A DNA stretch of 64,000 bases from Cellvibrionales bacterium (GCA_024639455.1 JAHEIH010000026.1:25502-89501); one strand, 5' to 3'; numbered from the stretch's first letter, positions 48,985 through 59,051 are shown. The notes: generated by a model not told the origin, from the letters alone. Made by a program: numbers and translations.

Positions 48985-49146
48985 AATCCGATATCATTTT
49001 AAGGGATTAAACCATCAAGATCGTGGATAACCAGACGGCGCAATTACGGACCATAGTTTCAAAATTTTAAAGCGCTGCAAAGCTAATAAAACCCGTGAAT
49101 CAAGGCTTTAATAGCTCCTGAGGTAAGAAGAGAAGCTCGGCAGGTG

Positions 49147-49193
49147 GCAAATAACTGCGCCTGCGTTATTTGCACTTCCGCCATCCATGGCGG
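49147..49193. repeat. Two adjacent hairpins in a 332-base gene-free gap
   Basis: GCAAATAAC/GTTATTTGC (49147-49155 and 49165-49173) and CCGCCAT/ATGGCGG (49178-49184 and 49187-49193) are perfect inverted repeats four bases apart. They sit downstream of the SDR gene, whose stop is at 49210. No T run follows, so they resemble a short palindromic repeat element more than a terminator. The rest of 48985-49146 shows nothing I recognise. Confidence 0.6.
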
Positions 49194-49209
49194 TCGCGCC
49201 TGTCCCATA

Positions 49210-49959
49210 TTAAATTCTCATACCACCATGGACTTTGTAGACCACACCGTTGATAAAATCGTTTTCAAATAAATTCACAGCCATCGAAGCCACTTCTTCC
49301 GGCTGACCACCCCGCCCTACCGGGACCATTGCCGAAGCTTTCTGCAGTGCGGCCTGATTCATCGACGCCACCATATCGGTCATGATAAAGCCCGGCGCAA
49401 TCGCCACACAGCGAATCTTGTGCCGTGCTAACTCCTTGGTCCAAACAGTGGTAAGCGCCTCTACACCGGCTTTAGCAGCCGAGTAGTTGCTCTGGCCGTA
49501 GTTACCTTCGGCGGAGATACTGGAAATATTCAAGATACACGCCTGCTGTGTGTGCTCAACCATCAATTTTGCTGCAGCGCGGCCACACAAAAAGACGCCC
49601 GATAAATTAATGTTGATCACGGCCTGCCAATCGTCGAATGACATTTCACTAATGATGTTACCTGGCTCGCCTTTCACCATCAGCCCATCACGGATAATGC
49701 CGGCATTATTGACCAAGCCGTTAAGCGCTCCAAAATTTTGCCAAATTTGCGCAAAGGCGGCCTCTACCGCCGCTTCATTGCTGACATCGAGGCAGTAATA
49801 GCGACTGCCAGCCAACTGCTCCGCTGCGCTTACCAGCAACGCTTCGTTAACATCAATAAGCGCGATTTTAGCGCCTTTTTCAGTCAGCGCTTTGGCCATC
49901 GCAAAGCCTAATCCGCGGGCGGCACCTGTCACAGCAATGACTTTATTATTTAAATCCAT
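49210..49959 (-). CDS. Short-chain dehydrogenase/reductase (FabG-like SDR)
   Basis: The 249-residue NAD(P)-dependent oxidoreductase has the Rossmann motif TGAARGLG at 11-18, NNAGI near residue 88 and the catalytic YSAAK preceded by the Ser in SSISAEG. Asp at the end of the second strand (LIDVNEA) suggests NAD preference. It is FabG/PhaB-like in overall form, but the substrate is unknown. AGGAATTGATGA precedes the ATG. No adjacent gene indicates a pathway. Confidence 0.88.
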   Translation of the reverse strand: MDLNNKVIAVTGAARGLGFAMAKALTEKGAKIALIDVNEALLVSAAEQLAGSRYYCLDVSNEAAVEAAFAQIWQNFGALNGLVNNAGIIRDGLMVKGEPGNIISEMSFDDWQAVININLSGVFLCGRAAAKLMVEHTQQACILNISSISAEGNYGQSNYSAAKAGVEALTTVWTKELARHKIRCVAIAPGFIMTDMVASMNQAALQKASAMVPVGRGGQPEEVASMAVNLFENDFINGVVYKVHGGMRI

Positions 49960-50190
49960 TCATCAATTCCTATTCTTGTTATTAATGGTCATCATATTTC
50001 AAAACAAAGATTAACATGAACAGAAATCCTTTCTTCGGTGATATCGCGCTTAAAAGTTATCTATCACCGCCTCTTTGTTAGGCTAACGCGACAAATGCCT
50101 AGTGTCTGGCTGTATACCCCTTGTTACATCATATTCAGTTGCTAAAATAAATATAAATATTGTACGAAAGATGTCATCAAGGAATTAAAA

Positions 50191-50565
50191 ATGGTAGATC
50201 AACAGACACTCGGCGGCCGTATTGGGCTTTCTCGCAATGCGCGCAACTTAACCACCGAGCAGGTAGCAAAACGTATTGGTGTTAAAGTGTCCACGCTTCA
50301 AAACTGGGAAAACGATCGCAGCGAACCCCGCCCGAGTAAATTGCAGATGCTCGCGGGTGTTCTAAAGGTACCCGTACTATGGTTACTGGCGGGCAACAAC
50401 ATAGACCAGGATTTCGAGGTCGATATCGATGTCTCAGAAACTGCCGATATTGCGTCTAAATTAGAACAGCTACACCATCACCACCAACAAACCGCGAAGA
50501 TAATTTTCGAACTGATGTCAGACATTCGTCGTTTACAGAGAGACATTGACGAAGACGTTGTTTGA
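50191..50565 (+). CDS. XRE family transcriptional regulator with C-terminal coiled coil
   Basis: The 124-residue protein has an N-terminal helix-turn-helix (RIGLSRNARNLTTEQVAKRIGVKVSTLQNWENDR, about residues 10-70). An acidic link and a His/Gln-rich coiled coil follow at about 85-120 (LEQLHHHHQQTAKIIFELM). AAGGA precedes the ATG. It is 183 bases upstream of the BCCT transporter gene on the same strand and might regulate it or the methyltransferase operon. Confidence 0.85.
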   Translation: MVDQQTLGGRIGLSRNARNLTTEQVAKRIGVKVSTLQNWENDRSEPRPSKLQMLAGVLKVPVLWLLAGNNIDQDFEVDIDVSETADIASKLEQLHHHHQQTAKIIFELMSDIRRLQRDIDEDVV

Positions 50566-50615
50566 AGCCTTCGTTCAAGGGGGCAGAAAGCCCCCCATAG
50601 AGCTCGCAAGATAAC

Positions 50616-50642
50616 TGTCGCTTTCAAGTAACTTTCCTTCGC
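50616..50642. promoter_or_regulatory. Possible 21-bp-spaced half-sites before the BCCT gene
   Basis: TGTCGC at 50616 and CTTCGC at 50637 are 21 bases apart, about 110 bases ahead of the transporter ATG. The core resembles the complement of the CGACAG pair at 63769 and 63790. One copy is degenerate, so this is a weak call. A CTGCGA/TCGCAG dyad lies further on. Confidence 0.3.
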
Positions 50643-50748
50643 GTTTTCCTATATTCAAAACCGCAAAAATAGCATATTGTTCGAGTGCCACTTCTGCGAG
50701 CCACGGCATTTCGCAGCGTCATAAACTATAAAAAATATAAGAGGACGT

Positions 50749-52713
50749 ATGTCGACTACCGATAGCATCAATCCGCCCGTGTTCTATATATCTTCGGGTT
50801 TCATTATTGTCCTTGTGGCTATTACCGCACTATTCCCCGAGCAATCCAACGCTTTTTTTCAGAATTTACAGGCTGGTATCGTAGAAAACGCCAGCTGGTT
50901 CTACGTGTTGGCCGTGGCCATCATTTTATTGTCCATCGTCTACTTCGGTTTCTCGCGCTTTGGTTGTATTCGGCTCGGTCCAGATCACTCCCGCCCTGAG
51001 TACGGCAACCTCTCTTGGTTCTCCATGCTATTTTCTGCGGGCATGGGCATCGGCATCATGTTCTTTGGCGTGGCGGAGCCCCTGCTCCACTTTGTTGCGC
51101 CACCCGCAGGTGAGCCACAAACGGTGGATGCCGCACGCGAAGCGATGCAACTTTCCTTTTTCCACTGGGGCCTGCACGCCTGGGGCACCTTTGCCGTTGT
51201 GGCCTTGATCCTTGCTTATTTCAGTTATCGCACTGGGATGCCACTGACTCTTCGCTCGGCACTTTATCCTTTGATCGGCGATCGCATATCTGGCCCTGCC
51301 GGCCATGCCATCGATATTTTCGCTATTTTGGGCACAGTATTCGGTGTCGCCACCTCGATGGGTTTTGGGGTACTCCAAATTAATGCCGGCCTAGCCCACT
51401 TGTTGGGCGTGCCAGAATCGAGCATGGTGCAGTCCATTATTATTGTTTTTGTGACAGTTATGGCATTGATTTCCGTCCTTTCTGGTCTCGATAAGGGCAT
51501 TAAATTCCTCTCGCAATTAAATATGATCTTGGCACTAGCACTGCTAGGTTTAGTGCTCCTCACGGGCCCCACCGTTTACTTGATCCAGAGCTTCTTACAA
51601 AACATCGGTGTTTACTTGTCGGGCATCGTGGGTAAAACCTTCAACTTGTACGCCTACCAACCCACCGACTGGATCGGCGGCTGGACTATCCTTTACTGGG
51701 GCTGGTGGATCTCGTGGTCGCCATTTGTCGGGATGTTTATCGCGCGCATCTCACGTGGCCGCACGATACGTGAATTCTGTTTCGGTGTGTTGTTTGTGCC
51801 CGCCGGTTTCACCATGCTTTGGATGTCATTCTTCGGCAACAGCGCTATCGACTTAGTGCTTAACCAAGGCTTCCAAGAGTTGGCGCAAGTGGTGCAACAA
51901 AATAACTCGTTAGCGATCTTCCAGTTCTTTGAATACCGGCCGTTTTCTCAATTATTGTCTGGTCTAGCGGTGGTCATGGTAATCGTTTTCTTTGTTACTT
52001 CAGCCGACTCTGGCGCACTGGTTATTAACATGTTGGCTTCAGGTGGCAATGAAAACACCCCCGTGTGGCAACGCGTTTACTGGACAGTATTGATTGGTTT
52101 AGTAGCACTTGTACTGATGTTCGCGGGCGGCCTTAGCGCACTGCAAACAGCGGCCATTGCTAGCGCGCTGCCCTTTACCTTTGTCATTATGTTGGCAATT
52201 GTTGGGCTTCGTAAGGCACTCTCTACCGAGATCCTTAAGCGCGACCTGATCGTGGCGCACTCCACGTCTTTCCCGATGATTTCGCCGAACGCCGATACTG
52301 AAACGCTTTGGCACGAACGTTTGGACAAAATCACCAATCTGCCCAGTAAAGAGGACATTGAATCCTTCCTCACTAACACGGTGCAATGCGCCTTTACCGA
52401 TGTGGCTGAAGCCATGCTCTTGAAGGATATCCACGCCGAGATACTACTGAGCGATGGTAAGATCGTATTCGATGTATTGCACGGCGATGAAATCGACTTC
52501 CAATACGCGGTTGAAGCTCGTCCACTTGTGCCGCCAACCTTCATCCTTCGCGACCACAACCCCATAGACGAAATCAAATACTTCCAAGCGGAGGTGTTCC
52601 TGACAGAGGGTGGTCAGGGCTACGATATTGCGGGTTACTCACGCGAGCAGATCATCAACGACTTGCTCGATCAGTACGAGAAGCACATCCACTTCCTGTC
52701 GCTGCTGCGGTAA
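50749..52713 (+). CDS. BCCT family betaine/choline/carnitine transporter (BetT-like)
   Basis: The 654-residue inner-membrane protein has 12 membrane segments and the BCCT signature around residues 310-340 (WTILYWGWWISWSPFVGMF followed by IARISRGRT), with the Trp box that binds trimethylammonium groups. A cytoplasmic tail of about 150 residues follows, as in BetT-type members where it senses osmolarity. Substrates could be choline, glycine betaine or a relative. It is divergent in direction from the receptor and methyltransferase genes that follow, which supports a role in feeding that pathway. AGAGGA precedes the ATG. Confidence 0.9.
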   Translation: MSTTDSINPPVFYISSGFIIVLVAITALFPEQSNAFFQNLQAGIVENASWFYVLAVAIILLSIVYFGFSRFGCIRLGPDHSRPEYGNLSWFSMLFSAGMGIGIMFFGVAEPLLHFVAPPAGEPQTVDAAREAMQLSFFHWGLHAWGTFAVVALILAYFSYRTGMPLTLRSALYPLIGDRISGPAGHAIDIFAILGTVFGVATSMGFGVLQINAGLAHLLGVPESSMVQSIIIVFVTVMALISVLSGLDKGIKFLSQLNMILALALLGLVLLTGPTVYLIQSFLQNIGVYLSGIVGKTFNLYAYQPTDWIGGWTILYWGWWISWSPFVGMFIARISRGRTIREFCFGVLFVPAGFTMLWMSFFGNSAIDLVLNQGFQELAQVVQQNNSLAIFQFFEYRPFSQLLSGLAVVMVIVFFVTSADSGALVINMLASGGNENTPVWQRVYWTVLIGLVALVLMFAGGLSALQTAAIASALPFTFVIMLAIVGLRKALSTEILKRDLIVAHSTSFPMISPNADTETLWHERLDKITNLPSKEDIESFLTNTVQCAFTDVAEAMLLKDIHAEILLSDGKIVFDVLHGDEIDFQYAVEARPLVPPTFILRDHNPIDEIKYFQAEVFLTEGGQGYDIAGYSREQIINDLLDQYEKHIHFLSLLR

Positions 52714-52786
52714 TGACACTTGGTAGATACAATCATTGGGCCTAGCTTTCATTTTGATGGTGCGAGTAAGCCCCCCCCCCACAAAC

Positions 52787-52812
52787 AAAAACGCCCCAAT
52801 GAAGGGGCGTTT
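52787..52812 (-). terminator. Intrinsic terminator of the second TonB receptor gene
   Basis: ACGCCCC/GGGGCGT pair around six bases, with TTTTTGTTTG on the minus strand. It may also stop the convergent BCCT transcript. Confidence 0.85.
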
Positions 52813-52833
52813 AAGTCACAACCTAAGCGGGGC

Positions 52834-55485
52834 TTAGAAGTTGTAAGTCACGCGAACACCGGCCGTGCGAGGACGAGAGTATGCAACACGCTCTCTATCG
52901 TTCACGTAGTTACGAGACAGCTCTGCACGATCATCGGTCAGGTTGTCAACGTAAGCTTCGGCGGTCCACTCATTGGTGCTTACACCAGCGGTAATACCTA
53001 ACATGGTCCAGCTAGCAATACGGTCACGGTTAATCGTGATGATATCGCTGTAAGATTCCGCTGAGTGCGCCATGTGTGGCATCACGTGGGCAATCATATC
53101 GCCACCAACATTCCACTCGTAGCGAGCAGACAAGTTAGCTTGGAAATCCGGCGCGAACGCCAAAGAATCGCCTTTACGCACATCACCTGTAGGCGTAATA
53201 ACATTGGTGATTTCAGTATCCAATGATGAGAATGCACCGTTGATGGTCAAACCAGGTACGCTGTCAGGCTGATAGATGAAATCGGCTTCCAAACCCATAA
53301 CCTCGGCATCAGCCGCGTTGTCCGAGAAGAACAAGTTGGTAATACTGGGGTCAAAGATAGTGGTTTGTAAGCGCGAAATTTCTACGAAGAACACGCTACC
53401 GTTGAAACGCACTTGACCGTCAGCCAAATCAGTTTTCCAACCAAATTCGTAGTTCATCACTTCATCGGTATCGAGCTCGAAAGGTACAGTAAAGGTACCA
53501 TCACCATTTGTCTTACCACCAGGGCGGTTCAACAGGCCAGGACGGTAGCCTTCAGATATCGTACCGTAGAACAACATGTCCGCATTTGGACGGTAGTTCA
53601 ACGTTGCCTTGAAGATAGTACCTTCGGCAATCGCTTTATCCGGCGCGCGCAGAGCATTGTAAATATATTGATTATCACCGTCGTAGGTATCTATGTTGTA
53701 GGTAATCTTCTCACCGCAAGTACCGTTGTTGGTGAAGTTGCCATCGCCGTCGTAAAGATCAGAAATGTTGGTACCGTATGAGTCGTTATCGCTACCATTA
53801 CCGCCGTTACAGAATGACGAGTTAGCCGTACCGCGGAAGTCAACTTCCACGTTGTAGTATCGAGCACCCAAGGTGACTGCCCACTCTTCATTAAGATCCG
53901 CAGTGACCTCGCCGAAGATGCCGTACTGTTTGTCGGTACGCAGTACATCATTCAGGAAGATAACCCCGTTGTTGTTTCCGTTAGCGTCAAGGTTGAAGGG
54001 ATCATTCGGGTTAGAGCTGTAATCAGCACCCGCAAACGTGTAGTTGGGTAAGAATCCCAATGGTTTGGTAGCACCGGTCGGATCGTAAAACTCGTTCCAC
54101 CAAGTACGCGCATTAATAGTCCCTGGGTAGGTAAAGGCGTTACGCTCTTTAAGCTCCAAGTCACTCATGAAGGCACCAGCCGTGAAGTTGGTCTTCTCGT
54201 TGAAATTGCCAGAGAAACGCAACTCGTGGGTCTGAACCTCAGTATTGGTTGAGCTATCTACGTACAGATTGGGCGCTTGACAGGTGCCGGTAGGCAGACC
54301 GCCTGGCGCATAACCGGTGTAAGTAACGAAATAGTCACAGATATAGTAAGGCAGGTATTGCCCTACGAAAAGATAATCTGAATAGTCGATACGCTGAGTT
54401 GTTTGACGATCGGTATAAGCACCGGTGTAAACCACCTCAAGGTCATTCAACATGCCCTTCAAGGTCCAGCTCAAATTATCGAAATCATCTTGTATTGTAT
54501 TGTCAGTAAAGGTTTGAATCTCTAGATCGCCCAAATTGGGGTCAGCAAAGAAAACACCATCTGATTCAACACTTTGGGTAGCACCCGTCACCAATAAATT
54601 CCATTGGGGATTCAGGTCCATCGACAAGCCTAAGCGCGCGCCAGTGTAGGTCACGTCGTTAAGATTCTCGCCAACCAATGCACTGTTGTCCGCATCGATA
54701 AATGTGACGTTGCTTAAATCAGCACCTGCCTGGAAACCCGCGCGCGCTGGATCAACAGCGACACCGTTAGAACGAACGGTACCTGCCGCACGGAAGCGAG
54801 CACTTTCAGAGGCATTTCGTGTGGCTTGAACGTTATCGATATAACCGCCTTTATGGTCACGGTAGGCCACGGTACGCAAAGCGACGGTATCGCTCAGCGG
54901 CGCGTTATACATAAATTCAAAGTTGTTGCTGGGATCACCTGATGAGGTGGTCGCCAAACCAGCTTTGATCTTACCGTATGTACCAGTGTGATCGGGCTTG
55001 TTGGTAATCAAACGCACAGTACCTGCCTGTGAGCTCGCACCGAATAGCGTACCCTGAGGACCAGACAATACTTCCACACGGCTTAAGTCAGCCGCGTATA
55101 CGTCAAGGTTACGACCGGGCTGACCGAGAGGCTGCTCGTCTAAGTAAAGTGCAACGTTAGGTGCCAAACCCGCCACACCAGCAGTGGTCAAGTTTGGTGT
55201 GGTAGATGCAATACCACGGATGTAAATGGTGTTTTGACCAGGACCAGCACCACCAGCGGTAACGCCGGGTAGCTGGATTAGGTAATCTTCAAAGTTTGAG
55301 ATACCCATTTGGTCGAGTTTTTGTTCTGTCACTGCTGATACAGTCACAGGAATATCTTGGGTTGATGCTGTACGTTTGGTTGCTGTAACGACAACCTCTT
55401 CAATCGCTGCCATTGATTGCCCGGCTGCCATAGCAGCAGATACTGCTACAACTGCACTAGCGAGATGTTTCTTTTGAATATTCAT
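52834..55485 (-). CDS. TonB-dependent outer-membrane receptor, large
   Basis: The 883-residue precursor has a signal peptide (cleavage near SMAA, residue 26) and a TonB box region IEEVVVTATKR. Its plug carries STQDIPVTVSA and SGPQGTLFGASSQAGTVRLI, and the barrel ends RVTYNF. It is 190 bases downstream of the MttB gene on the same strand and may be cotranscribed or have its own promoter in that AT-rich gap. Its placement suggests uptake of a methylated amine, its polymeric source, or cobalamin for the corrinoid system. It does not look like a close BtuB, but ligand prediction is not possible by eye. Confidence 0.9.
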   Translation of the reverse strand: MNIQKKHLASAVVAVSAAMAAGQSMAAIEEVVVTATKRTASTQDIPVTVSAVTEQKLDQMGISNFEDYLIQLPGVTAGGAGPGQNTIYIRGIASTTPNLTTAGVAGLAPNVALYLDEQPLGQPGRNLDVYAADLSRVEVLSGPQGTLFGASSQAGTVRLITNKPDHTGTYGKIKAGLATTSSGDPSNNFEFMYNAPLSDTVALRTVAYRDHKGGYIDNVQATRNASESARFRAAGTVRSNGVAVDPARAGFQAGADLSNVTFIDADNSALVGENLNDVTYTGARLGLSMDLNPQWNLLVTGATQSVESDGVFFADPNLGDLEIQTFTDNTIQDDFDNLSWTLKGMLNDLEVVYTGAYTDRQTTQRIDYSDYLFVGQYLPYYICDYFVTYTGYAPGGLPTGTCQAPNLYVDSSTNTEVQTHELRFSGNFNEKTNFTAGAFMSDLELKERNAFTYPGTINARTWWNEFYDPTGATKPLGFLPNYTFAGADYSSNPNDPFNLDANGNNNGVIFLNDVLRTDKQYGIFGEVTADLNEEWAVTLGARYYNVEVDFRGTANSSFCNGGNGSDNDSYGTNISDLYDGDGNFTNNGTCGEKITYNIDTYDGDNQYIYNALRAPDKAIAEGTIFKATLNYRPNADMLFYGTISEGYRPGLLNRPGGKTNGDGTFTVPFELDTDEVMNYEFGWKTDLADGQVRFNGSVFFVEISRLQTTIFDPSITNLFFSDNAADAEVMGLEADFIYQPDSVPGLTINGAFSSLDTEITNVITPTGDVRKGDSLAFAPDFQANLSARYEWNVGGDMIAHVMPHMAHSAESYSDIITINRDRIASWTMLGITAGVSTNEWTAEAYVDNLTDDRAELSRNYVNDRERVAYSRPRTAGVRVTYNF

Positions 55486-55598
55486 GAAAAATTTAACCCC
55501 ATAATTTTTGGTTATAGTTATTAGAATATTTATATTGAATCGATGCTATAAAATCCCCTTTTAAAAAAGCACAAAAAACGCCTAAGAGCAAGCTGATA

Positions 55599-55628
55599 CG
55601 GTTATTTTTATTCAATGCGGTTATTTTT
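55599..55628. promoter_or_regulatory. AT-rich direct repeat upstream of the TonB receptor gene
   Basis: CGGTTATTTTT occurs at 55599-55609 and 55618-55628, a 19-base period, in the 190-base gap between the MttB stop and the receptor start. It may be part of the receptor promoter or an operator. Confidence 0.4.
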
Positions 55629-55675
55629 TAGCCTCCTTTTTATATTTATTTTCAATTGCTTGCAAAAGTCTCTCA

Positions 55676-57223
55676 TTAGAGCCTCTCATTAAATCCAGCG
55701 TCGGCTGGAATTTCACTTTCACGCTTTGATATAAAGTCGCGTAATTTTTGATCAATCTCCGGATCAAGCGACGGTTGCTGATACTCTGTTAGCAAGAATT
55801 TGGCCGCCGCCAATGATCGCGTTTCGAGGTCTTTTTCGCCGTCGAACTCCCACTGGGCGAAAAGTTGACCGTCGAAGTGCTCGGGCATGAAAAAGGCTTG
55901 TTTGAAATTTTCCATTGTGTGGGGATGCTCGAAATAGCGTCCCGATGGGCCGACGTCGCGCACCGCGACCAACGCCTCATCAAAATTATCCCAATTGGGA
56001 CCAGAGGCCATTTTATAGGCCATAGCACACTGCTCCGCATCGGCCATAAATTTGGCCACCGAACACAGCAGGCCCGATTCTGCCCAACCGGCGGCCTGCC
56101 AAATAAAATTAGCGCCGGCGTGCATCACCGACATGAGCGTCGAAGCCCCCTCGTAACCCGCTTGTGCGTCCAATGTTTTTGCTGCACTTAACGCCCCAGA
56201 GGAACGGAAGGGAACTGAATAATGGCGCGCCATTTGCGCCAGCATGTAATTCATCAGCGATGTTTCAGGGGTGCCGACGAATGGCATACCTGTTTTCATC
56301 GATACAGTGGACAAGTAGGCACCGTAAATCGCCGGCGCACCCTTACGCACCAATTGGGTATACGCTAAACCCGAGAGGGTTTCAGCATTGATCTGTGCCA
56401 CCGAAGCTGGCACCGACGCTGGTGTATTGGCGCCGCCCAAGGTAAACGGCGTACATAACACAGGTTGTCGGCGCGACACATAGGCACGCAGCGCCGAGGT
56501 CATGGTGGTGTCCCACACCAACGGCGACGTGCCTGAGATATTAGCCACCGTGACCGCGTGGTTTTCCAGAAAATCCTCGCCGAACAAGATATCGCACATC
56601 GCCAGAACATCTTCAGCGTTTTTACCAGAACTGGTCATCCCCATAAACATCTTGTCTGAGTGGACCATGGACGAATAGGTAATGTGTAAATGGCGATGGG
56701 CTACAGGGATGTCGCTGGGATCGACGATGTGATGTCCGGTAGAGTGCATGCTCGGTAACATGTGCGCCAACTTGTGGAACATAGCCAAATCATCAAGCGT
56801 TGCTATTCGGCGCTGATTGTTAAGATCGCGCACATAGCTGGCACCCGACATCGGCACAAATACGGCCTTGTTGTCGCCAACGGCTAGATTATACGCGGGG
56901 TTTCGCGCGGTAAAGGCGATTTCCGATGGGAGGCTAGCGAGCAGTTCACGCAATAAATGGCGATCAATATACACGCGCTGATCGACCACCTTGGCGCCGG
57001 CACGCCGCCAATCATCACGTGCCACCGGGTCGCGGAAGGTCACACCGACATTTTCCAAAATGGCCATAGATGCCTCGTCGATACGGGCAATCTGGTCAAC
57101 GTTCATGACGGCTACCGGGGGTAGCACGTTGTTCAATGTGGGTAGCATGGGCGCGAGCTTTGATGATCGACTAGCGATTCGCTCTTGTCGTGCGCCTCGT
57201 CTACGCAATTGTCCTTTGGCCAT
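55676..57223 (-). CDS. MttB superfamily methyltransferase, non-pyrrolysine
   Basis: The 515-residue protein belongs to the trimethylamine methyltransferase family (COG5598), which moves a methyl group from a quaternary or tertiary amine to a Co(I) corrinoid protein. The frame is continuous with no internal TAG, so it lacks the pyrrolysine of true MttB and is closer in type to the glycine betaine enzyme MtgB. The N-terminus is Arg-rich (LRRRGARQER). Ordered sequence starts near residue 38 (VAVMNVDQIARIDEASMAILENVGV). It is the fourth gene of the FAD/GcvT - ASKHA - FTL - MttB run. A hairpin lies just upstream. Confidence 0.9.
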   Translation of the reverse strand: MAKGQLRRRGARQERIASRSSKLAPMLPTLNNVLPPVAVMNVDQIARIDEASMAILENVGVTFRDPVARDDWRRAGAKVVDQRVYIDRHLLRELLASLPSEIAFTARNPAYNLAVGDNKAVFVPMSGASYVRDLNNQRRIATLDDLAMFHKLAHMLPSMHSTGHHIVDPSDIPVAHRHLHITYSSMVHSDKMFMGMTSSGKNAEDVLAMCDILFGEDFLENHAVTVANISGTSPLVWDTTMTSALRAYVSRRQPVLCTPFTLGGANTPASVPASVAQINAETLSGLAYTQLVRKGAPAIYGAYLSTVSMKTGMPFVGTPETSLMNYMLAQMARHYSVPFRSSGALSAAKTLDAQAGYEGASTLMSVMHAGANFIWQAAGWAESGLLCSVAKFMADAEQCAMAYKMASGPNWDNFDEALVAVRDVGPSGRYFEHPHTMENFKQAFFMPEHFDGQLFAQWEFDGEKDLETRSLAAAKFLLTEYQQPSLDPEIDQKLRDFISKRESEIPADAGFNERL

Positions 57224-57266
57224 CGGAGAGTTTTACCTTGTTATTTTTTCAAAAAAAACCGATGAG

Positions 57267-57293
57267 TTTTTGAGGTTAGTGCTGTCTCAAAAA
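57267..57293 (-). promoter_or_regulatory. Inverted repeat between the FTL and MttB genes
   Basis: TTTTTGAG and CTCAAAAA pair across 11 bases, in the 112-base gap. On the minus strand it could act as a weak terminator or processing site that sets the level of the MttB message relative to upstream genes. Confidence 0.45.
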
Positions 57294-57335
57294 GTCACCG
57301 GTTGTTTCATCCTCTATGCCGAGGTTTTCGTTTGC

Positions 57336-59027
57336 TTAGAACAGGCCTTCGATATGGCCGTCCTGGTTAACGAAAATACGTTCAGCGGTGGGCACACGAG
57401 GCAGACCAGGCATAGTCATGACGTCACCACAGATCACTACCACGAAACCTGCACCGGCTGACAAACGAACATCACGGATAGGCACCACGTGGTCAACCGG
57501 GGCACCGTAGAGATTGGGATCCGTACTAAACGACAACGGGGTCTTCGCGATACACACAGGCAGATGCCCGAACTCTTCTTGCAGTGTGGCAATTTGATCG
57601 CGGACTTTTTTGTCAGCGATGATGTCGTTAGCACCATACAGCTCAGTCGCGATGGTTTTTACCTTGTCCCACAGGCTCACGTCGTCGCTGTACAAGGGGC
57701 GGAAATTATCTTCGCCTTTCTCGATCACGGCAATCACTTCGCGCGCTAGATCTTCAGCACCTTCACCACCCATAGCCCAGTGATCAGACATGATAGCTTT
57801 CGCGCCAATCTGCTCACACAATTCTTTCAACATGGCGATTTCAGCATCGGTATCGGCGCTGAAACGGTTGATGGCAACCACCACCGGCACACCGAATTTA
57901 CGGGTGTTTTTCACGTGGCGAGCAATGTTAGCAAAACCTTTACGAACGGCTTCAACGTTCTCGGTTTTGAGCTCTTCGAGGGCAGCACCACCGTGCATTT
58001 TCAGCGCACGAATAGTACCCACAATGACCGCTGCATTTGGCTTCAAGCCAGACTTGCGCATTTTGATGTTGAAAAACTTCTCTGCACCCAGGTCGGCACC
58101 AAAGCCTGCTTCAGTTACTACGTAGTCAGCCAGTTTCAAGGCGGTAGAGGTCGCCAACACTGAGTTACAGCCGTGCGCGATGTTCGCGAAAGGACCGCCG
58201 TGAACGAATGCTGGCGTGCCTTCCAAGGTCTGTACCAAGTTGGGCTGGATAGCGTCTTTCAACAGCGCAGTCATCGCGCCTTCAGCATTCAATTCGCGCG
58301 CGTAGATGGCTTTCTGATCGCGGGTGTAACCGATCACAATGTTGCCCAAACGCTGCTGCAAGTCTTCCAGGCTGGTTGCCAAACAGAAAATCGCCATAAC
58401 CTCAGAAGCCACGGTGATATCGAAGCCATCAGTGCGTGGGTAGCCGTTACCAATACCCCCCAAGCTGTTAGTGATTTGACGCAGGGCGCGGTCGTTCATA
58501 TCCACCACACGACGCCAGCTCACACGACGCACATCGATACCCAGATCGTTGCCCCAGTAAATGTGGTTATCGATCATGGCAGACAACAAGTTGTGCGCTG
58601 CACCGATGGCATGGAAGTCGCCGGTAAAGTGCAGGTTAATGTCTTCCATTGGAATGACTTGAGAGTAACCACCCCCAGCAGCACCACCTTTGATACCAAA
58701 GCAAGGACCGAGCGAAGGCTCGCGCAAGCAAATGGCAGTTTTCTTACCCAAACGCGACAGTGCATCGCCCAAGCCCACAGTGGTGGTGGTTTTACCTTCA
58801 CCCGCTTTGGTGGGGTTGATACCAGCAACCAAAATCAACTTGCCATCTTGGCGGTCTTTCAGGCCATTGATGTAGTCGAGGCTAATTTTCGCCTTATGGT
58901 GTCCGTAGGGCTGCAGATCGTCATAGCCCAAGTCAAGTTTAGCGGCGACTTCGGCAATGGGGCGAATCTGGGCTTCGCGTGCAATTTCGATATCCTGCTT
59001 AGGATTCTTGTGTTGTGAGGCTGGCAT
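57336..59027 (-). CDS. fhs: Formate--tetrahydrofolate ligase
   Basis: The 563-residue enzyme interconverts formate, ATP and tetrahydrofolate with 10-formyl-tetrahydrofolate. The P-loop PTKAGEGKT is at 72-80 and the family start [16 protein letters not shown] is typical. VREPS-type substrate motifs appear as [21 protein letters not shown] near residues 95-115. Within a methyl-group-releasing operon it may run in reverse, turning 10-formyl-THF into formate with ATP gain. AAGGAG precedes the ATG. It lies 24 bases after the ASKHA gene. Confidence 0.95.
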   Translation of the reverse strand: MPASQHKNPKQDIEIAREAQIRPIAEVAAKLDLGYDDLQPYGHHKAKISLDYINGLKDRQDGKLILVAGINPTKAGEGKTTTTVGLGDALSRLGKKTAICLREPSLGPCFGIKGGAAGGGYSQVIPMEDINLHFTGDFHAIGAAHNLLSAMIDNHIYWGNDLGIDVRRVSWRRVVDMNDRALRQITNSLGGIGNGYPRTDGFDITVASEVMAIFCLATSLEDLQQRLGNIVIGYTRDQKAIYARELNAEGAMTALLKDAIQPNLVQTLEGTPAFVHGGPFANIAHGCNSVLATSTALKLADYVVTEAGFGADLGAEKFFNIKMRKSGLKPNAAVIVGTIRALKMHGGAALEELKTENVEAVRKGFANIARHVKNTRKFGVPVVVAINRFSADTDAEIAMLKELCEQIGAKAIMSDHWAMGGEGAEDLAREVIAVIEKGEDNFRPLYSDDVSLWDKVKTIATELYGANDIIADKKVRDQIATLQEEFGHLPVCIAKTPLSFSTDPNLYGAPVDHVVPIRDVRLSAGAGFVVVICGDVMTMPGLPRVPTAERIFVNQDGHIEGLF

Positions 59028-59051
59028 CTTAGTGACTCCTTAAAACCATTA

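Noticed and set aside
41000..49200. Genomic island inserted at tRNA-Arg
   Set aside because: The gene content looks accessory, but no integrase, transposase or repeated tRNA 3' end was found to mark the borders.
55676..57223. Possible pyrrolysine-containing trimethylamine methyltransferase
   Set aside because: The coding frame is continuous with no internal TAG, so true MttB chemistry via pyrrolysine is not supported.
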